Positions 1 to 6,798 of a stretch of 64,000 nt of DNA are shown one piece after another. The stretch is from NCBI GenBank assembly GCA_019636555.1, contig JAHBXH010000001.1, forward strand, positions 1,116,001 through 1,180,000, in the 5' to 3' direction. Below the pieces are notes generated by a model, which made no database searches, was not told the DNA's origin, and saw only the letters and a program-made list of their open reading frames with translations. A program made the translations under genes and the position numbers. The first letter of the stretch is position 1. The number at the start of each line of letters is the position of its first letter. The DNA comes from Phycisphaeraceae bacterium (GTDB taxonomy: Bacteria > Planctomycetota > Phycisphaerae > Phycisphaerales > UBA1924).

Positions 1-5
1 GCCTT

Positions 6-692
6 ATGCGCCTGTACGCTCGAGTCGTTCAGCGGGTGCGGGTGGAGGGGCGTCAATACATTCCGAACCAGATCCACGCGGGTCCGCTCATCGTGGTTTC
101 CAATCACACCGCGGGCGCGGATATTCCGATTCTTCAGAGCCTTTGCCGCTTCGAGATCCGCTGGATCATGGCGCGCTCGATGCAAATCGAGAGTCTGCAG
201 TGGTTCTGGGAGTGGGCGAATGTGATCGGCGTCGATCTCGGTGCGCGCGACACGACTGCGATCCGCGAAGCGATGCGCCACGTCGTTTCCGGTGGCGTTC
301 TGGGCATCTTCCCCGAGGGCGGGCTCGAGCGGCCGGCGCGCCAGATCATGCCATTCCAGCCGGGTGTCGGCCTGCTCGTCAAGAAAACCGGCGCGCGCGT
401 GTTGCCGATCCTGATCGAAGGAACACCACAGGTCGAACCGGCGTGGGCGAGCCTGTGGCGCTTCGGGCGGGCGCGAGTCCGTGCGTTCCCGATCATCGAC
501 TATTCAAAATCTGGGCTGAGCGCGAGCGAGATTGTTCAGGACCTGCAGCGCCGCTATGAAGAGTGGTCGGGCTGGCCTTTGAATCCGCGCGGACCCAAAC
601 CGGAACGAACCTCAAAGGCCGGCACATGCGATGGCATCAGCACGGCCACGGTCCCGGTATCCGAAGTCCGCTCCGCCCGAAACGCGGCATGA
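6..692 (+). CDS. 1-acyl-sn-glycerol-3-phosphate acyltransferase family protein (PlsC-like), possibly 5'-partial
   Basis: Membrane-associated acyltransferase that would transfer a fatty acyl group to lysophosphatidate or a related acceptor in phospholipid synthesis. The family HX4D motif is visible as NHTAGADIP near residues 33-41, and the second signature FPEGG lies near residue 98. The usual family length is about 200-250 aa, so most or all of the domain is here. The ATG is only 6 bases from the window edge and no ribosome binding site can be judged, so the true start may lie outside. The C-terminal 40 residues are low complexity. Substrate is unknown; glycerolipid acyltransferase is the family-level assignment. 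Confidence 0.8.
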   Translation: MRLYARVVQRVRVEGRQYIPNQIHAGPLIVVSNHTAGADIPILQSLCRFEIRWIMARSMQIESLQWFWEWANVIGVDLGARDTTAIREAMRHVVSGGVLGIFPEGGLERPARQIMPFQPGVGLLVKKTGARVLPILIEGTPQVEPAWASLWRFGRARVRAFPIIDYSKSGLSASEIVQDLQRRYEEWSGWPLNPRGPKPERTSKAGTCDGISTATVPVSEVRSARNAA

Positions 693-804
693 ATCTGCTG
701 GATCATCCGTGCCATCGCTGCGAAATCAGGTGTTCGCCGCAGAGCGATCTGCGAATTCTGGCCGTCAATTTGGTGCCCGTCGCCGCTCTGATCACCGCTC
801 TGGA

Positions 805-854
805 TTTCACCCTTCTTCTTTGTTCTTTGTGTCCTCTGTGACTCTGTGGTGAAA
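805..854. repeat. Pyrimidine-rich intergenic repeat with short inverted ends
   Basis: The gap between the acyltransferase and pyrD (693-902) contains a stretch of CTTTGT / CTCTGTG units bounded by TTCACC and GGTGAA, so the ends can pair. Its composition is clearly unlike the flanking DNA. Strings of this type recur between genes in many environmental bacterial genomes; that statement is from general knowledge, and only one clear copy is seen in this window. No gene is apparent in the rest of the gap. Confidence 0.45.
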
Positions 855-902
855 TTCCAATCGTCGGGTCCGGCGCTCTGTGCGAGATTCGGCGAACGCG
901 GA

Positions 903-1979
903 CTAGCGCGCCGGTAATTTCACCGCGCCGACCAACTCGGAAATATTCGTTGCTCCCTGATCCGAGACCCACCTGCTCAATCCCTGCGCGATCTTCTTGG
1001 GCGCGCGTGGGTCCACAAATAGAGCCGTGCCGATGCCGATCGCGCTCGCGCCGGCCAGCACAAATTCCGCGGCATCCTCCCAATTCATCACGCCGCCAAG
1101 CCCCACGATCGGAGTCTGAGTCTGTTTGCAGATGCCGCGGTACGCATCGTGCACCAGCTTCACCGCGATCGGGTGAATCGCGGGCCCGCTCAAGCCTCCC
1201 GTGACGTTCGACAGCCGCGGCTCGCGCGTGCGCACGTCGATTGTCATCGCCGGAACCGTGTTCGCAATCACCATCGCGTCGGCGCCCGGCCGCTGATTCG
1301 GGCCCGCAGGTCCCGCGCCGCTCTCGATCGCTCCGCGGCAGATCGCGACGACGCCGGACTCTCTTTTCGTCGCATATCCCATCACAGCCGGAGAAATCTT
1401 GACGAACAGCCGCGTCTTCTTCAGCACCGGACGAATCGCGGAGATCAACTCGCGCAGCAGCCCGGGCTCCGCACCGAATTCGCACCCGTGCTTGACGTTC
1501 GGGCAACTGACGTTCACTTCGACCGCCGGAATCGCGGCAACTTCATCCATCGCCGCCGCGACCGCGACGTAGTCATCCACGCTGAACCCCGAAATCGACC
1601 CGATGATGATCGGCTTTTCCGAAGCCCCCTCCCTGAGGGAGGGGGTTGGGGGAAGGGAGTGTCTTCCGCCAGCTGAAACTCCCGCAAACTCTTCAATCCT
1701 CGGCACGATCTCGCTCTTGAACCGCTCAAGCCCCACATTCGCCAGTCCGATCGCGTTCATCATGCCCGCGCGGTGCTCGATGATCCGCCATGTCGCGTTC
1801 CCTTCGCGCGGCTCGCGCGTGATCGACTTCGTCACGATCGCGCCAATACCGCCCGTCGGGGAGAGGTCCGTTACTTCCGCAAGTTCATCGACATAGCCGC
1901 AGGTGCCGGCGGCGAGGACGAGGGGCGATCGCAATTCCATCCCTGCGATCGCGATTGAAATTGCGATTGGTTTGCTCAT
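903..1979 (-). CDS. pyrD: Dihydroorotate dehydrogenase, class 1
   Basis: Cytosolic FMN enzyme oxidising dihydroorotate to orotate in pyrimidine synthesis. The N-terminus (GMELRSPLVLAAGTCGY) matches the family start, and the active-site region reads NVSCPNVKHG; Cys as catalytic base marks class 1 rather than the membrane class 2 enzymes, which use Ser. The C-terminal FMN phosphate-binding part has VGLGGVMNWEDA. About 14 extra residues (HSLPPTPSLREGASEK) sit near residue 110, just before the IIIGSISG strand, and coincide with a perfect DNA palindrome at 1625-1645. The insertion stays in frame, so the protein may be functional. The start ATG overlaps the opposite-strand ATG of the next gene. Class 1A versus 1B cannot be decided; no pyrK is adjacent. 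Confidence 0.9.
   Translation of the reverse strand: MSKPIAISIAIAGMELRSPLVLAAGTCGYVDELAEVTDLSPTGGIGAIVTKSITREPREGNATWRIIEHRAGMMNAIGLANVGLERFKSEIVPRIEEFAGVSAGGRHSLPPTPSLREGASEKPIIIGSISGFSVDDYVAVAAAMDEVAAIPAVEVNVSCPNVKHGCEFGAEPGLLRELISAIRPVLKKTRLFVKISPAVMGYATKRESGVVAICRGAIESGAGPAGPNQRPGADAMVIANTVPAMTIDVRTREPRLSNVTGGLSGPAIHPIAVKLVHDAYRGICKQTQTPIVGLGGVMNWEDAAEFVLAGASAIGIGTALFVDPRAPKKIAQGLSRWVSDQGATNISELVGAVKLPAR
1625..1645. repeat. Palindromic repeat inserted in frame inside pyrD
   Basis: Ten-base arms (CCCCCTCCCT and AGGGAGGGGG) flank a single central G, followed by a further G-rich stretch to about 1660. On the pyrD strand it reads through as PPTPSLREG-like residues. Small palindromic elements tolerated inside reading frames are known in other bacteria (for example Rickettsia palindromic elements). 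Assigning this copy to such a class is inference from its shape and position. Confidence 0.6.
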
Positions 1980-2433
1980 GGACGACCAACCGTATCATGA
2001 CTCCGTGCGCGAGGTGACGTGTCCGGTTTGCCAGTATGGGTTGACCGCGCTCGTCGATCGCGGCGGCGATCTTGTTGTCTGTCCCGAGTGCGGACTTCGG
2101 TCGACGGCACGCAACCTTCTGAAGCCCCGTCATCTCGTCTTGCGCGTTCGACGGAGCGACATCCTGGCTCCGGTCGGGCTTGCCGCTGCGATTGGCATCG
2201 TTGCGTGGTTGATCCCCTCGGTGATGGACTCGCCGTTCGGAGTGTTCGTTGCGTTTCTCGGTCCGATGTTTCTCATCGCGACCATGAGTTTTCTCCGAAT
2301 GCGCGAGTATCGGTCGCGCCCGGGCTATTGGTCCAGCTTCTGTCGGGCGGTCGCCTTTCGCTCGATGCTTGTGTGGGCAATCTGTATGGTGGCGGCAACC
2401 GTGGGTATCGTGGCATTGATCTTGGCTTCGTGA
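1978..2433 (+). CDS. Small zinc-ribbon membrane protein (copy 1 of tandem pair)
   Basis: Uncharacterised protein of about 151 aa. A zinc ribbon lies at the N-terminus (CPVC near residue 14 and CPEC near residue 34), followed by three hydrophobic segments around residues 60-80, 86-105 and 130-150, so a cytoplasmic or surface zinc knuckle attached to an integral membrane part is likely. Homology with the protein at 2603 is visible around the YHDS/YHQT segment and both CxxC pairs. The ATG at 1978 overlaps the pyrD start codon on the other strand; a GTG at 2005 is an alternative start. No function is assigned. Confidence 0.65.
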   Translation: MDDQPYHDSVREVTCPVCQYGLTALVDRGGDLVVCPECGLRSTARNLLKPRHLVLRVRRSDILAPVGLAAAIGIVAWLIPSVMDSPFGVFVAFLGPMFLIATMSFLRMREYRSRPGYWSSFCRAVAFRSMLVWAICMVAATVGIVALILAS

Positions 2434-2479
2434 ATCCAAATGGTCTTTGTCTATGCGGTGCCTCGAGGCCGGGAGGTCT

Positions 2480-2598
2480 TGCCTCGGATCACCCAATCCG
2501 AAAACATGGGTTAGGTCCGTCTGCTCATCGACATGGAGCAGCCTTCACTCGGCAACGCCTATGCCCAGGCGGGTCGCCATCGCGACGAAAGCAACTGA
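2480..2598 (+). pseudogene. Decayed 5' fragment of the TPR-YggX gene
   Basis: This gap segment aligns with the start of the intact gene at 3136. From 2533 the frame encodes SLGNAYAQAGRHRD, identical over those 14 residues to the intact protein, and 45 of 55 bases match. Upstream, PRITQSENM parallels AQRIAQFENM, but a stop follows the shared ENM. Another stop ends the relic at 2598. Its offset from the preceding zinc-ribbon gene (about 39 bases) equals that of the intact pair (3097 to 3136). It is therefore a leftover of a tandem duplication, not a functional gene. Confidence 0.75.
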
Positions 2599-2602
2599 AG
2601 TT

Positions 2603-3097
2603 GTGAACAACAAGTTCGTCGCGACGAAAACGTATCATCAGACTCCGGTGAGCGAACGAGTCTGTCCACATTGCGGATACGACCTGCGCGAGCAGTTCAA
2701 GCGCGACGGCGATCCAGTTGTCTGCCCCGAGTGCGGCAAATCAGTTCGGTCTGAGGATTGCCTGATTCCCAAGGTCTTTTTTTGGCGCGTTCCCGTTCTG
2801 TGCGTCGCTATCCCGCAAACCTTGGCCATGTCGACCATGTTCGGTTTGCGGGGCGAATATGCCGCTGGGATCCCACTCTTTGTTTTTGGTGCGGGCGTCA
2901 TCGGAGTCGTCGCGGCTTCCATTACGGGCGCCGCGCGGACGTGGAATCGCATCGGCGAGCGCGTCCCCCGCGGCAGGCGGATCGCATGGACGACCGCGGC
3001 AGTACTTGAGAACGGTTTCGCTGCGGGAGTGACAGCGTTTGCTTTGATGTTTCCCTTCATGGTGATCGCTCTGATCTGGCGTGAAGCGACCAAGTGA
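2603..3097 (+). CDS. Small zinc-ribbon membrane protein (copy 2 of tandem pair)
   Basis: Uncharacterised protein of about 164 aa with an N-terminal zinc ribbon (CPHCGYD near residue 17 and CPECGKS near residue 38) and hydrophobic segments around residues 58-75, 86-106 and 138-158. It is a diverged paralogue of the protein at 1978, sharing the CGYDLR / CQYGLT region. The GTG at 2603 is the first plausible start after the relic; it has no clear ribosome binding site and the true start could be slightly downstream. It ends immediately before the TPR-YggX gene and may be co-transcribed with it. Confidence 0.65.
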   Translation: MNNKFVATKTYHQTPVSERVCPHCGYDLREQFKRDGDPVVCPECGKSVRSEDCLIPKVFFWRVPVLCVAIPQTLAMSTMFGLRGEYAAGIPLFVFGAGVIGVVAASITGAARTWNRIGERVPRGRRIAWTTAAVLENGFAAGVTAFALMFPFMVIALIWREATK

Positions 3098-3135
3098 TGG
3101 GCGAATGCATTGCCGCGTCGCGCGTACCCTCCGGT

Positions 3136-3762
3136 ATGGACATCGCCCAGCGCATCGCCCAGTTCGAGAACATGGTCCAGGCCGATCCGACCAACGACAT
3201 GGCGCACTACTCCCTCGGCAACGCCTACGCCCAGGCAGGTCGTCACCGCGACGCCGCCGAGAGCTACGTCCGCTGTTTCCGAATCAACAAGGACATGTCA
3301 AAGGCCTATCAGCTCGCCGGCGCCGAGTTCATCGCCTGCAATGACAAGCCGCTCGCGACCGAAGTCCTGAAAGAGGGCTACACCGTCGCGGCGCAGCGCG
3401 GCGACTTCATGCCGAAGAAAGCTATCGGCGACTTGCTCAAGCAGCTCGGCGAAACGCCGCCGGAAGTCGCGGGCGCGAAGGCCGAAGCCGCGATGCCCGA
3501 AGGCACGTTCGTGTGTAAGAGAACCGGTCGCCCGGGCAGCAAACTCCCGCGCCCGCCGTTCAAGGGGCCGGTCGGGAACTGGATCTTCGAGAACATCTCG
3601 GCCGAAACCTGGCGCGAGTGGATCGGTCAGGGAACCAAAGTCATCAACGAACTCCGGCTGGATCTCTCACGCGACGATCACGCCGAGACGTACGACCAGC
3701 ACATGCGCGAGTATCTCGGGATCGACGAGGCGCTGCTGCGTGAGTTGGCGGCAAAGGCGTAA
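3136..3762 (+). CDS. TPR repeat protein fused to an Fe(2+)-trafficking (YggX-like) domain
   Basis: A 208-aa cytosolic protein with two parts. Residues 1-95 form TPR-like helices (AHYSLGNAYAQAGRHRDAAE and the following repeats). Residues 120-198 match the YggX/Fe(2+)-trafficking family: FVCKRTGRPGSKLPRPPF, GNWIFENISAETWREW, INELRLDLS and HMREYLGID. YggX protects Fe-S proteins and helps labile iron handling under oxidative stress; it is normally a stand-alone protein of about 90 aa. The single Cys at residue 127 corresponds to the conserved family Cys. The ATG at 3136 is preferred; an in-frame GTG at 3094 overlaps the previous stop. The fusion suggests the domain is delivered to a partner by the TPR part, which is inference. 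Confidence 0.85.
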   Translation: MDIAQRIAQFENMVQADPTNDMAHYSLGNAYAQAGRHRDAAESYVRCFRINKDMSKAYQLAGAEFIACNDKPLATEVLKEGYTVAAQRGDFMPKKAIGDLLKQLGETPPEVAGAKAEAAMPEGTFVCKRTGRPGSKLPRPPFKGPVGNWIFENISAETWREWIGQGTKVINELRLDLSRDDHAETYDQHMREYLGIDEALLRELAAKA

Positions 3763-3774
3763 GCCCAAAGCGAA

Positions 3775-3946
3775 GAGAACGCGGAGCACGCAGAGTTGGC
3801 GGAGGTTCGCGGAGTCGGAACTCAGAAATGAGTTCGGGTGCTCGTACCTGAACGTCGTCCTCTGTTCCGACCTCCATCGCGTTGTTTATGCCATTCTCGC
3901 CTTTCCCTCCGCGCCACTCCGCTCACTCGGCGCACTCCGCGTTCTC
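3775..3946. repeat. MITE-like element with 29-bp imperfect terminal inverted repeats
   Basis: Bases 3775-3803 and 3918-3946 are reverse complements at 24 of 29 positions, both ending in the GAGAACGCGGAG / CTCCGCGTTCTC sequence. The 114-base interior has no plausible gene. A short non-autonomous palindromic element fits best. It fills the gap between the TPR-YggX gene and the HTH-like gene (3763-3991). Confidence 0.55.
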
Positions 3947-3991
3947 TCCATTCCCCGACGTCCCGCCCCGACTCGCTCATACGCTTCGCCC

Positions 3992-4294
3992 ATGCGCCGC
4001 GGCCAATCTCATCGCCCCAACGACCACGATCCTGAAGCGTTCAGCAAGCAGCAGTTGCTCGATGCCGCGGACATCTCCTCGAAGACGTTCGATGCGATCC
4101 GCAAGGCATCGCGCGTGCGCGGTCCTGGCCACGGCGGCCTGAACTGGATGTTCAGCCGCGCCGAGATCGAGGCGATCATCAAGAAGGCCGAAAGCGGCAC
4201 GTTCACCGAGCGCGGACCCGCCGCGGCAGAAGCGTGGAGGCTTCTATTGCAGAACGGTGCGCCGAGCGAAGACTCAGAGGATGAATTCGAGTAG
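3992..4294 (+). CDS. Small protein with a possible helix-turn-helix
   Basis: A 100-aa soluble, charged protein. Residues 18-60 (FSKQQLLDAADISSKTFDAI, then a Gly/Arg loop and WMFSRAEIEAII) resemble the organisation of MerR-type or excisionase-type helix-turn-helix domains: a helical pair followed by a basic wing and a further helix. The C-terminal tail is acidic (SEDSEDEFE). The open frame extends upstream into the repeat element, and the ATG at 3992 is chosen because similarity to a folded domain begins just after it. DNA binding is a guess from pattern only. Confidence 0.5.
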   Translation: MRRGQSHRPNDHDPEAFSKQQLLDAADISSKTFDAIRKASRVRGPGHGGLNWMFSRAEIEAIIKKAESGTFTERGPAAAEAWRLLLQNGAPSEDSEDEFE

Positions 4295-4305
4295 ACCGTC
4301 GCGAA

Positions 4306-4848
4306 CTACTTGGGCGCAAACGGATCATCTTTTTCATCGTTGACACCAAGCGCTTGGTGTCCGAGATTGCCTTGCTTGATCGCTTCCTGCAGCAGCGACT
4401 TTGCTTCTTCGGTCTTTCCCGCGGCGACCGCCTCTTCGAGGCTGATCAGTGTCTTCAGCACCGAAAGCAGGTCGGTGCGGTAGTCGCGTTTCATTTTTTC
4501 CTTCGCCGCGTCATCTGCCGCCTTCGCCAAAATATCGTTCGGCACGGGAAGACCCTTTGCGATGATGCATCCCCGCTCCATCTCGTTGATCAGCGTCAGG
4601 TTTTCGTCTTTCTTCGAGACATCGCCGATCTGCGGCTCGAGCCTTTCGAGGTTTCGGCCCATGATCTTCATGGCGCCCTCGACGCTGATCCGGCGCTCGC
4701 CTTGAGGCCGCCCTTCCGGTCCTCCCGGTTGACGGGGGCGCTGACCCTCCTGCGCCGGCTGCTCGGCGCGGGCGAGTGAAACGGATGAATCGCCAGGACC
4801 GGCGAGCGAGGCGAGCGAAAGGCAAACGGCAGTCGCGATCGAAAGCAT
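4306..4848 (-). CDS. Cytochrome b562-like exported protein
   Basis: Exported 180-aa protein: signal peptide over residues 1-28, a Pro/Gly/Arg-rich linker to about residue 52, then a helical domain. The domain follows the cytochrome b562 pattern: the first helix has EGAMKIMGRNLERLE, aligning Met60 with the heme-ligand Met7 of E. coli b562, and the last helix has NLGHQALG, aligning His164 with His102. The middle RDYRTDLLSVL also resembles the family. If both ligands are used this is a periplasmic b-type heme electron carrier. Heme binding is inferred from the two aligned residues. It is divergent from the Gly-rich exported protein at 5005. Confidence 0.6.
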   Translation of the reverse strand: MLSIATAVCLSLASLAGPGDSSVSLARAEQPAQEGQRPRQPGGPEGRPQGERRISVEGAMKIMGRNLERLEPQIGDVSKKDENLTLINEMERGCIIAKGLPVPNDILAKAADDAAKEKMKRDYRTDLLSVLKTLISLEEAVAAGKTEEAKSLLQEAIKQGNLGHQALGVNDEKDDPFAPK

Positions 4849-5004
4849 GGAACCTCCAGAAGGGCGTGGCGGGGGCGCGAGTGTAAAAAGGCTGCCAGTC
4901 TACCCCCGGGGCCGGCCACCTACAGCGCTCGATCTGCAATACTGGTTCGGTCCCCGCGTTCTTGGTGGGTCGAAGTGATGGAAAATCCTCTACGGAGAGA
5001 ATCA

Positions 5005-5841
5005 ATGAAGTACGGCAGGATGGTCGTATGCGGCATCGCGGCGAGCGTGCTCTCGATGGGCGCGCTGGCGCAGGATCAGAAACCCGAGCAAGGCCCCGGT
5101 CAGCGCGGGCCCGGCCAACGCGGACCCGGCGAGGGTGGCCCGCGTCAGGGTGGGGGCGGAATGGGTGGCATGGGCGCGCGCCAGCTGAGCCCGGAGCGTG
5201 CGGCGGCGGCATGGAACGCGGAAGCGACCGGCGTTGCTTCCCGTGTCGGACTCAACGCCGAACAGACCAAAGCGACGGTGGCGGCGTACGTCGCGGCGCG
5301 TGAAAGCCAGCGCGCGATCGGCGACAAGACGCGCGAAGAGATGATGCAGAAGGCGCGCGACGAGGGGCCGAACCCCGAGATGATGCGCGACATGATGAAG
5401 AAGATTGAAGAAGTGAACGCTTCCGAACGCGAGAAACTTCAGCAGGCGCTCACGACGGCGATCGGCGCCGATGCGACCGCCAAGGTCATGCCTTCGCTCG
5501 GTCTCTTCAGCCGCCAGTGGGACAGCGTCGTCGATGTGTTCTCGACCTTCAAGCTCGAGTCCGCGGCAAACCAGACTGGTCTGAACGCGATCGAGGAATA
5601 CGCGATTTCGAATGCCGCGGCGCAGGCGAAGATGCGTGAAATGCAGGCGAACCGCGATGCCGAGGGCGGCCAGCCGGACCGCGAGGGCATGCGTGCCGCG
5701 GCACAAGAGGGACGGCAGAAACTCATCGATGCGATGAAGCCGATCCTCAACAAGGAGCAGCTCACCAAGCTCGAAGAGGCGATGCCGGGCGCTGGCCGCG
5801 GCGGACCGGGCGGTGGCCGTCGCGGCGGGGGCGGCTCGTAA
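5005..5841 (+). CDS. Exported protein with Gly/Arg-rich termini, unknown function
   Basis: A 278-aa protein with a signal peptide (residues 1-22, cleavage after GALA), a Gln/Gly/Pro-rich segment to residue 60, a helical central region to about residue 250, and a Gly/Arg-rich tail. The central region has LNAEQTKATVAAY and LNKEQLTKLEEAM, reminiscent of the LTxxQ-type helices of Spy/CpxP-like periplasmic proteins, but this is weak. A GGAGAG ribosome binding site at 4994-4999 supports the ATG at 5005. Its neighbour on the opposite strand is another exported helical protein with a similar linker composition. No function is assigned. Confidence 0.7.
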   Translation: MKYGRMVVCGIAASVLSMGALAQDQKPEQGPGQRGPGQRGPGEGGPRQGGGGMGGMGARQLSPERAAAAWNAEATGVASRVGLNAEQTKATVAAYVAARESQRAIGDKTREEMMQKARDEGPNPEMMRDMMKKIEEVNASEREKLQQALTTAIGADATAKVMPSLGLFSRQWDSVVDVFSTFKLESAANQTGLNAIEEYAISNAAAQAKMREMQANRDAEGGQPDREGMRAAAQEGRQKLIDAMKPILNKEQLTKLEEAMPGAGRGGPGGGRRGGGGS

Positions 5842-5863
5842 GCGACTCATACTCTGAGAAACG

Positions 5864-5889
5864 AAAAAGCCCCGAGTCCGGGGCTTTTT
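5864..5889. terminator. Bidirectional Rho-independent terminator
   Basis: An 11-bp perfect stem (AAAAAGCCCCG paired with CGGGGCTTTTT) with a 4-base loop lies between the convergent ends of the gene at 5005 and infC. The T tract on one strand and the A tract before the stem let it work in both directions. Confidence 0.9.
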
Positions 5890-5912
5890 CTTGTGCTGAT
5901 TGCGAAGCAAAC

Positions 5913-6650
5913 TCAATCTTCGTCGTGATCGTCCTGCGCGTTCTGTGCCGCGACCTGGGCTTCGAGTTCTTCCATGCTCTTTTCTTCTTTGACTTTTTCA
6001 CCGCGTGCGATCGCCGCGGCCTTTTCCTTCTCGAGCTTGCGCTTGAGCGCATCGATCTTTACGCGATCGGGCGCGACGATGATGCTCGCCTGCTTGCCCA
6101 TCCAGCGCGGCGTCTGTTCGATCTTGCACACGTCGGCGAGCGCATCGGCAACCTGGCGCAGATTCTGAAGGCCGAGGTCGCGGTGAGCGATCTCGCGACC
6201 CTTGAACTTCTGCGTCACCATCACCTTGTGGCCGTCGATCAGGAAACGCCGGCTTTGCTCGATGCGGATCTGAATATCGTGCTCGCCGATCTTGACCGAG
6301 CGGCCGAGGCGCACTTCCTTCATTTCGGTGGACTTGGATGCGGCCCGCGTCTTCCGAGCTTTCTGCGAAAGCTCGTACTTGTACTTGCCATAGTCCATGA
6401 TTTTGCACACCGGCGGGCGTGCATCGGGCGAGATCTCGACGAGGTCGAGCCCGAGTTCCTGCGCTCGTTTGAGCGCATCAGGAGTTTCGAGTACTCCCAA
6501 CTGCTCTTCTTCCGGCCCGATCACGCGGATGGGCGAGAAGCGGATCATGAAATTCACACGTGTCCGGATGACCGGACCGCTGTCGCGACTGAATCGACCG
6601 AATGCGATGGGAAACCCTCCTGGTAAAGTTGGCGCCGGTCGTGCTGACAA
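5913..6650 (-). CDS. infC: Translation initiation factor IF-3
   Basis: Binds the 30S subunit, prevents premature 50S joining and checks the initiator codon-anticodon pair. Both domains are recognisable: the N-domain (IRVIGPEEEQLGVLETPDAL, DLVEISPDARPPVCKIMDYG) and the C-domain (KEVRLGRSVKIGEHDIQIRI, KVMVTQKFKGREI). A charged C-terminal tail of about 40 residues extends beyond the usual end. The frame opens with TTG at 6650, preceded by GGGAG at a spacing of about 10; shorter starts at the GTG before NFMIRF or the ATG at 6548 are possible. Non-ATG initiation of infC is known in E. coli, where it supports autoregulation. rpmI and rplT, often downstream of infC, are absent. Confidence 0.92.
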   Translation of the reverse strand: MSARPAPTLPGGFPIAFGRFSRDSGPVIRTRVNFMIRFSPIRVIGPEEEQLGVLETPDALKRAQELGLDLVEISPDARPPVCKIMDYGKYKYELSQKARKTRAASKSTEMKEVRLGRSVKIGEHDIQIRIEQSRRFLIDGHKVMVTQKFKGREIAHRDLGLQNLRQVADALADVCKIEQTPRWMGKQASIIVAPDRVKIDALKRKLEKEKAAAIARGEKVKEEKSMEELEAQVAAQNAQDDHDED

Positions 6651-6798
6651 CCGGGAAACACTCCCGATCTTGCACGCCGCTTCTAAAAAAACAAACGCAA
6701 CTTCCTCTGGCCCGGAATCCTAACAGATCACGGCCTCGGAAGCAACGTCCGAACGTCCGGATTGCGCGAAATGAGCGGTATTTCAGGGAGAAATCGGC

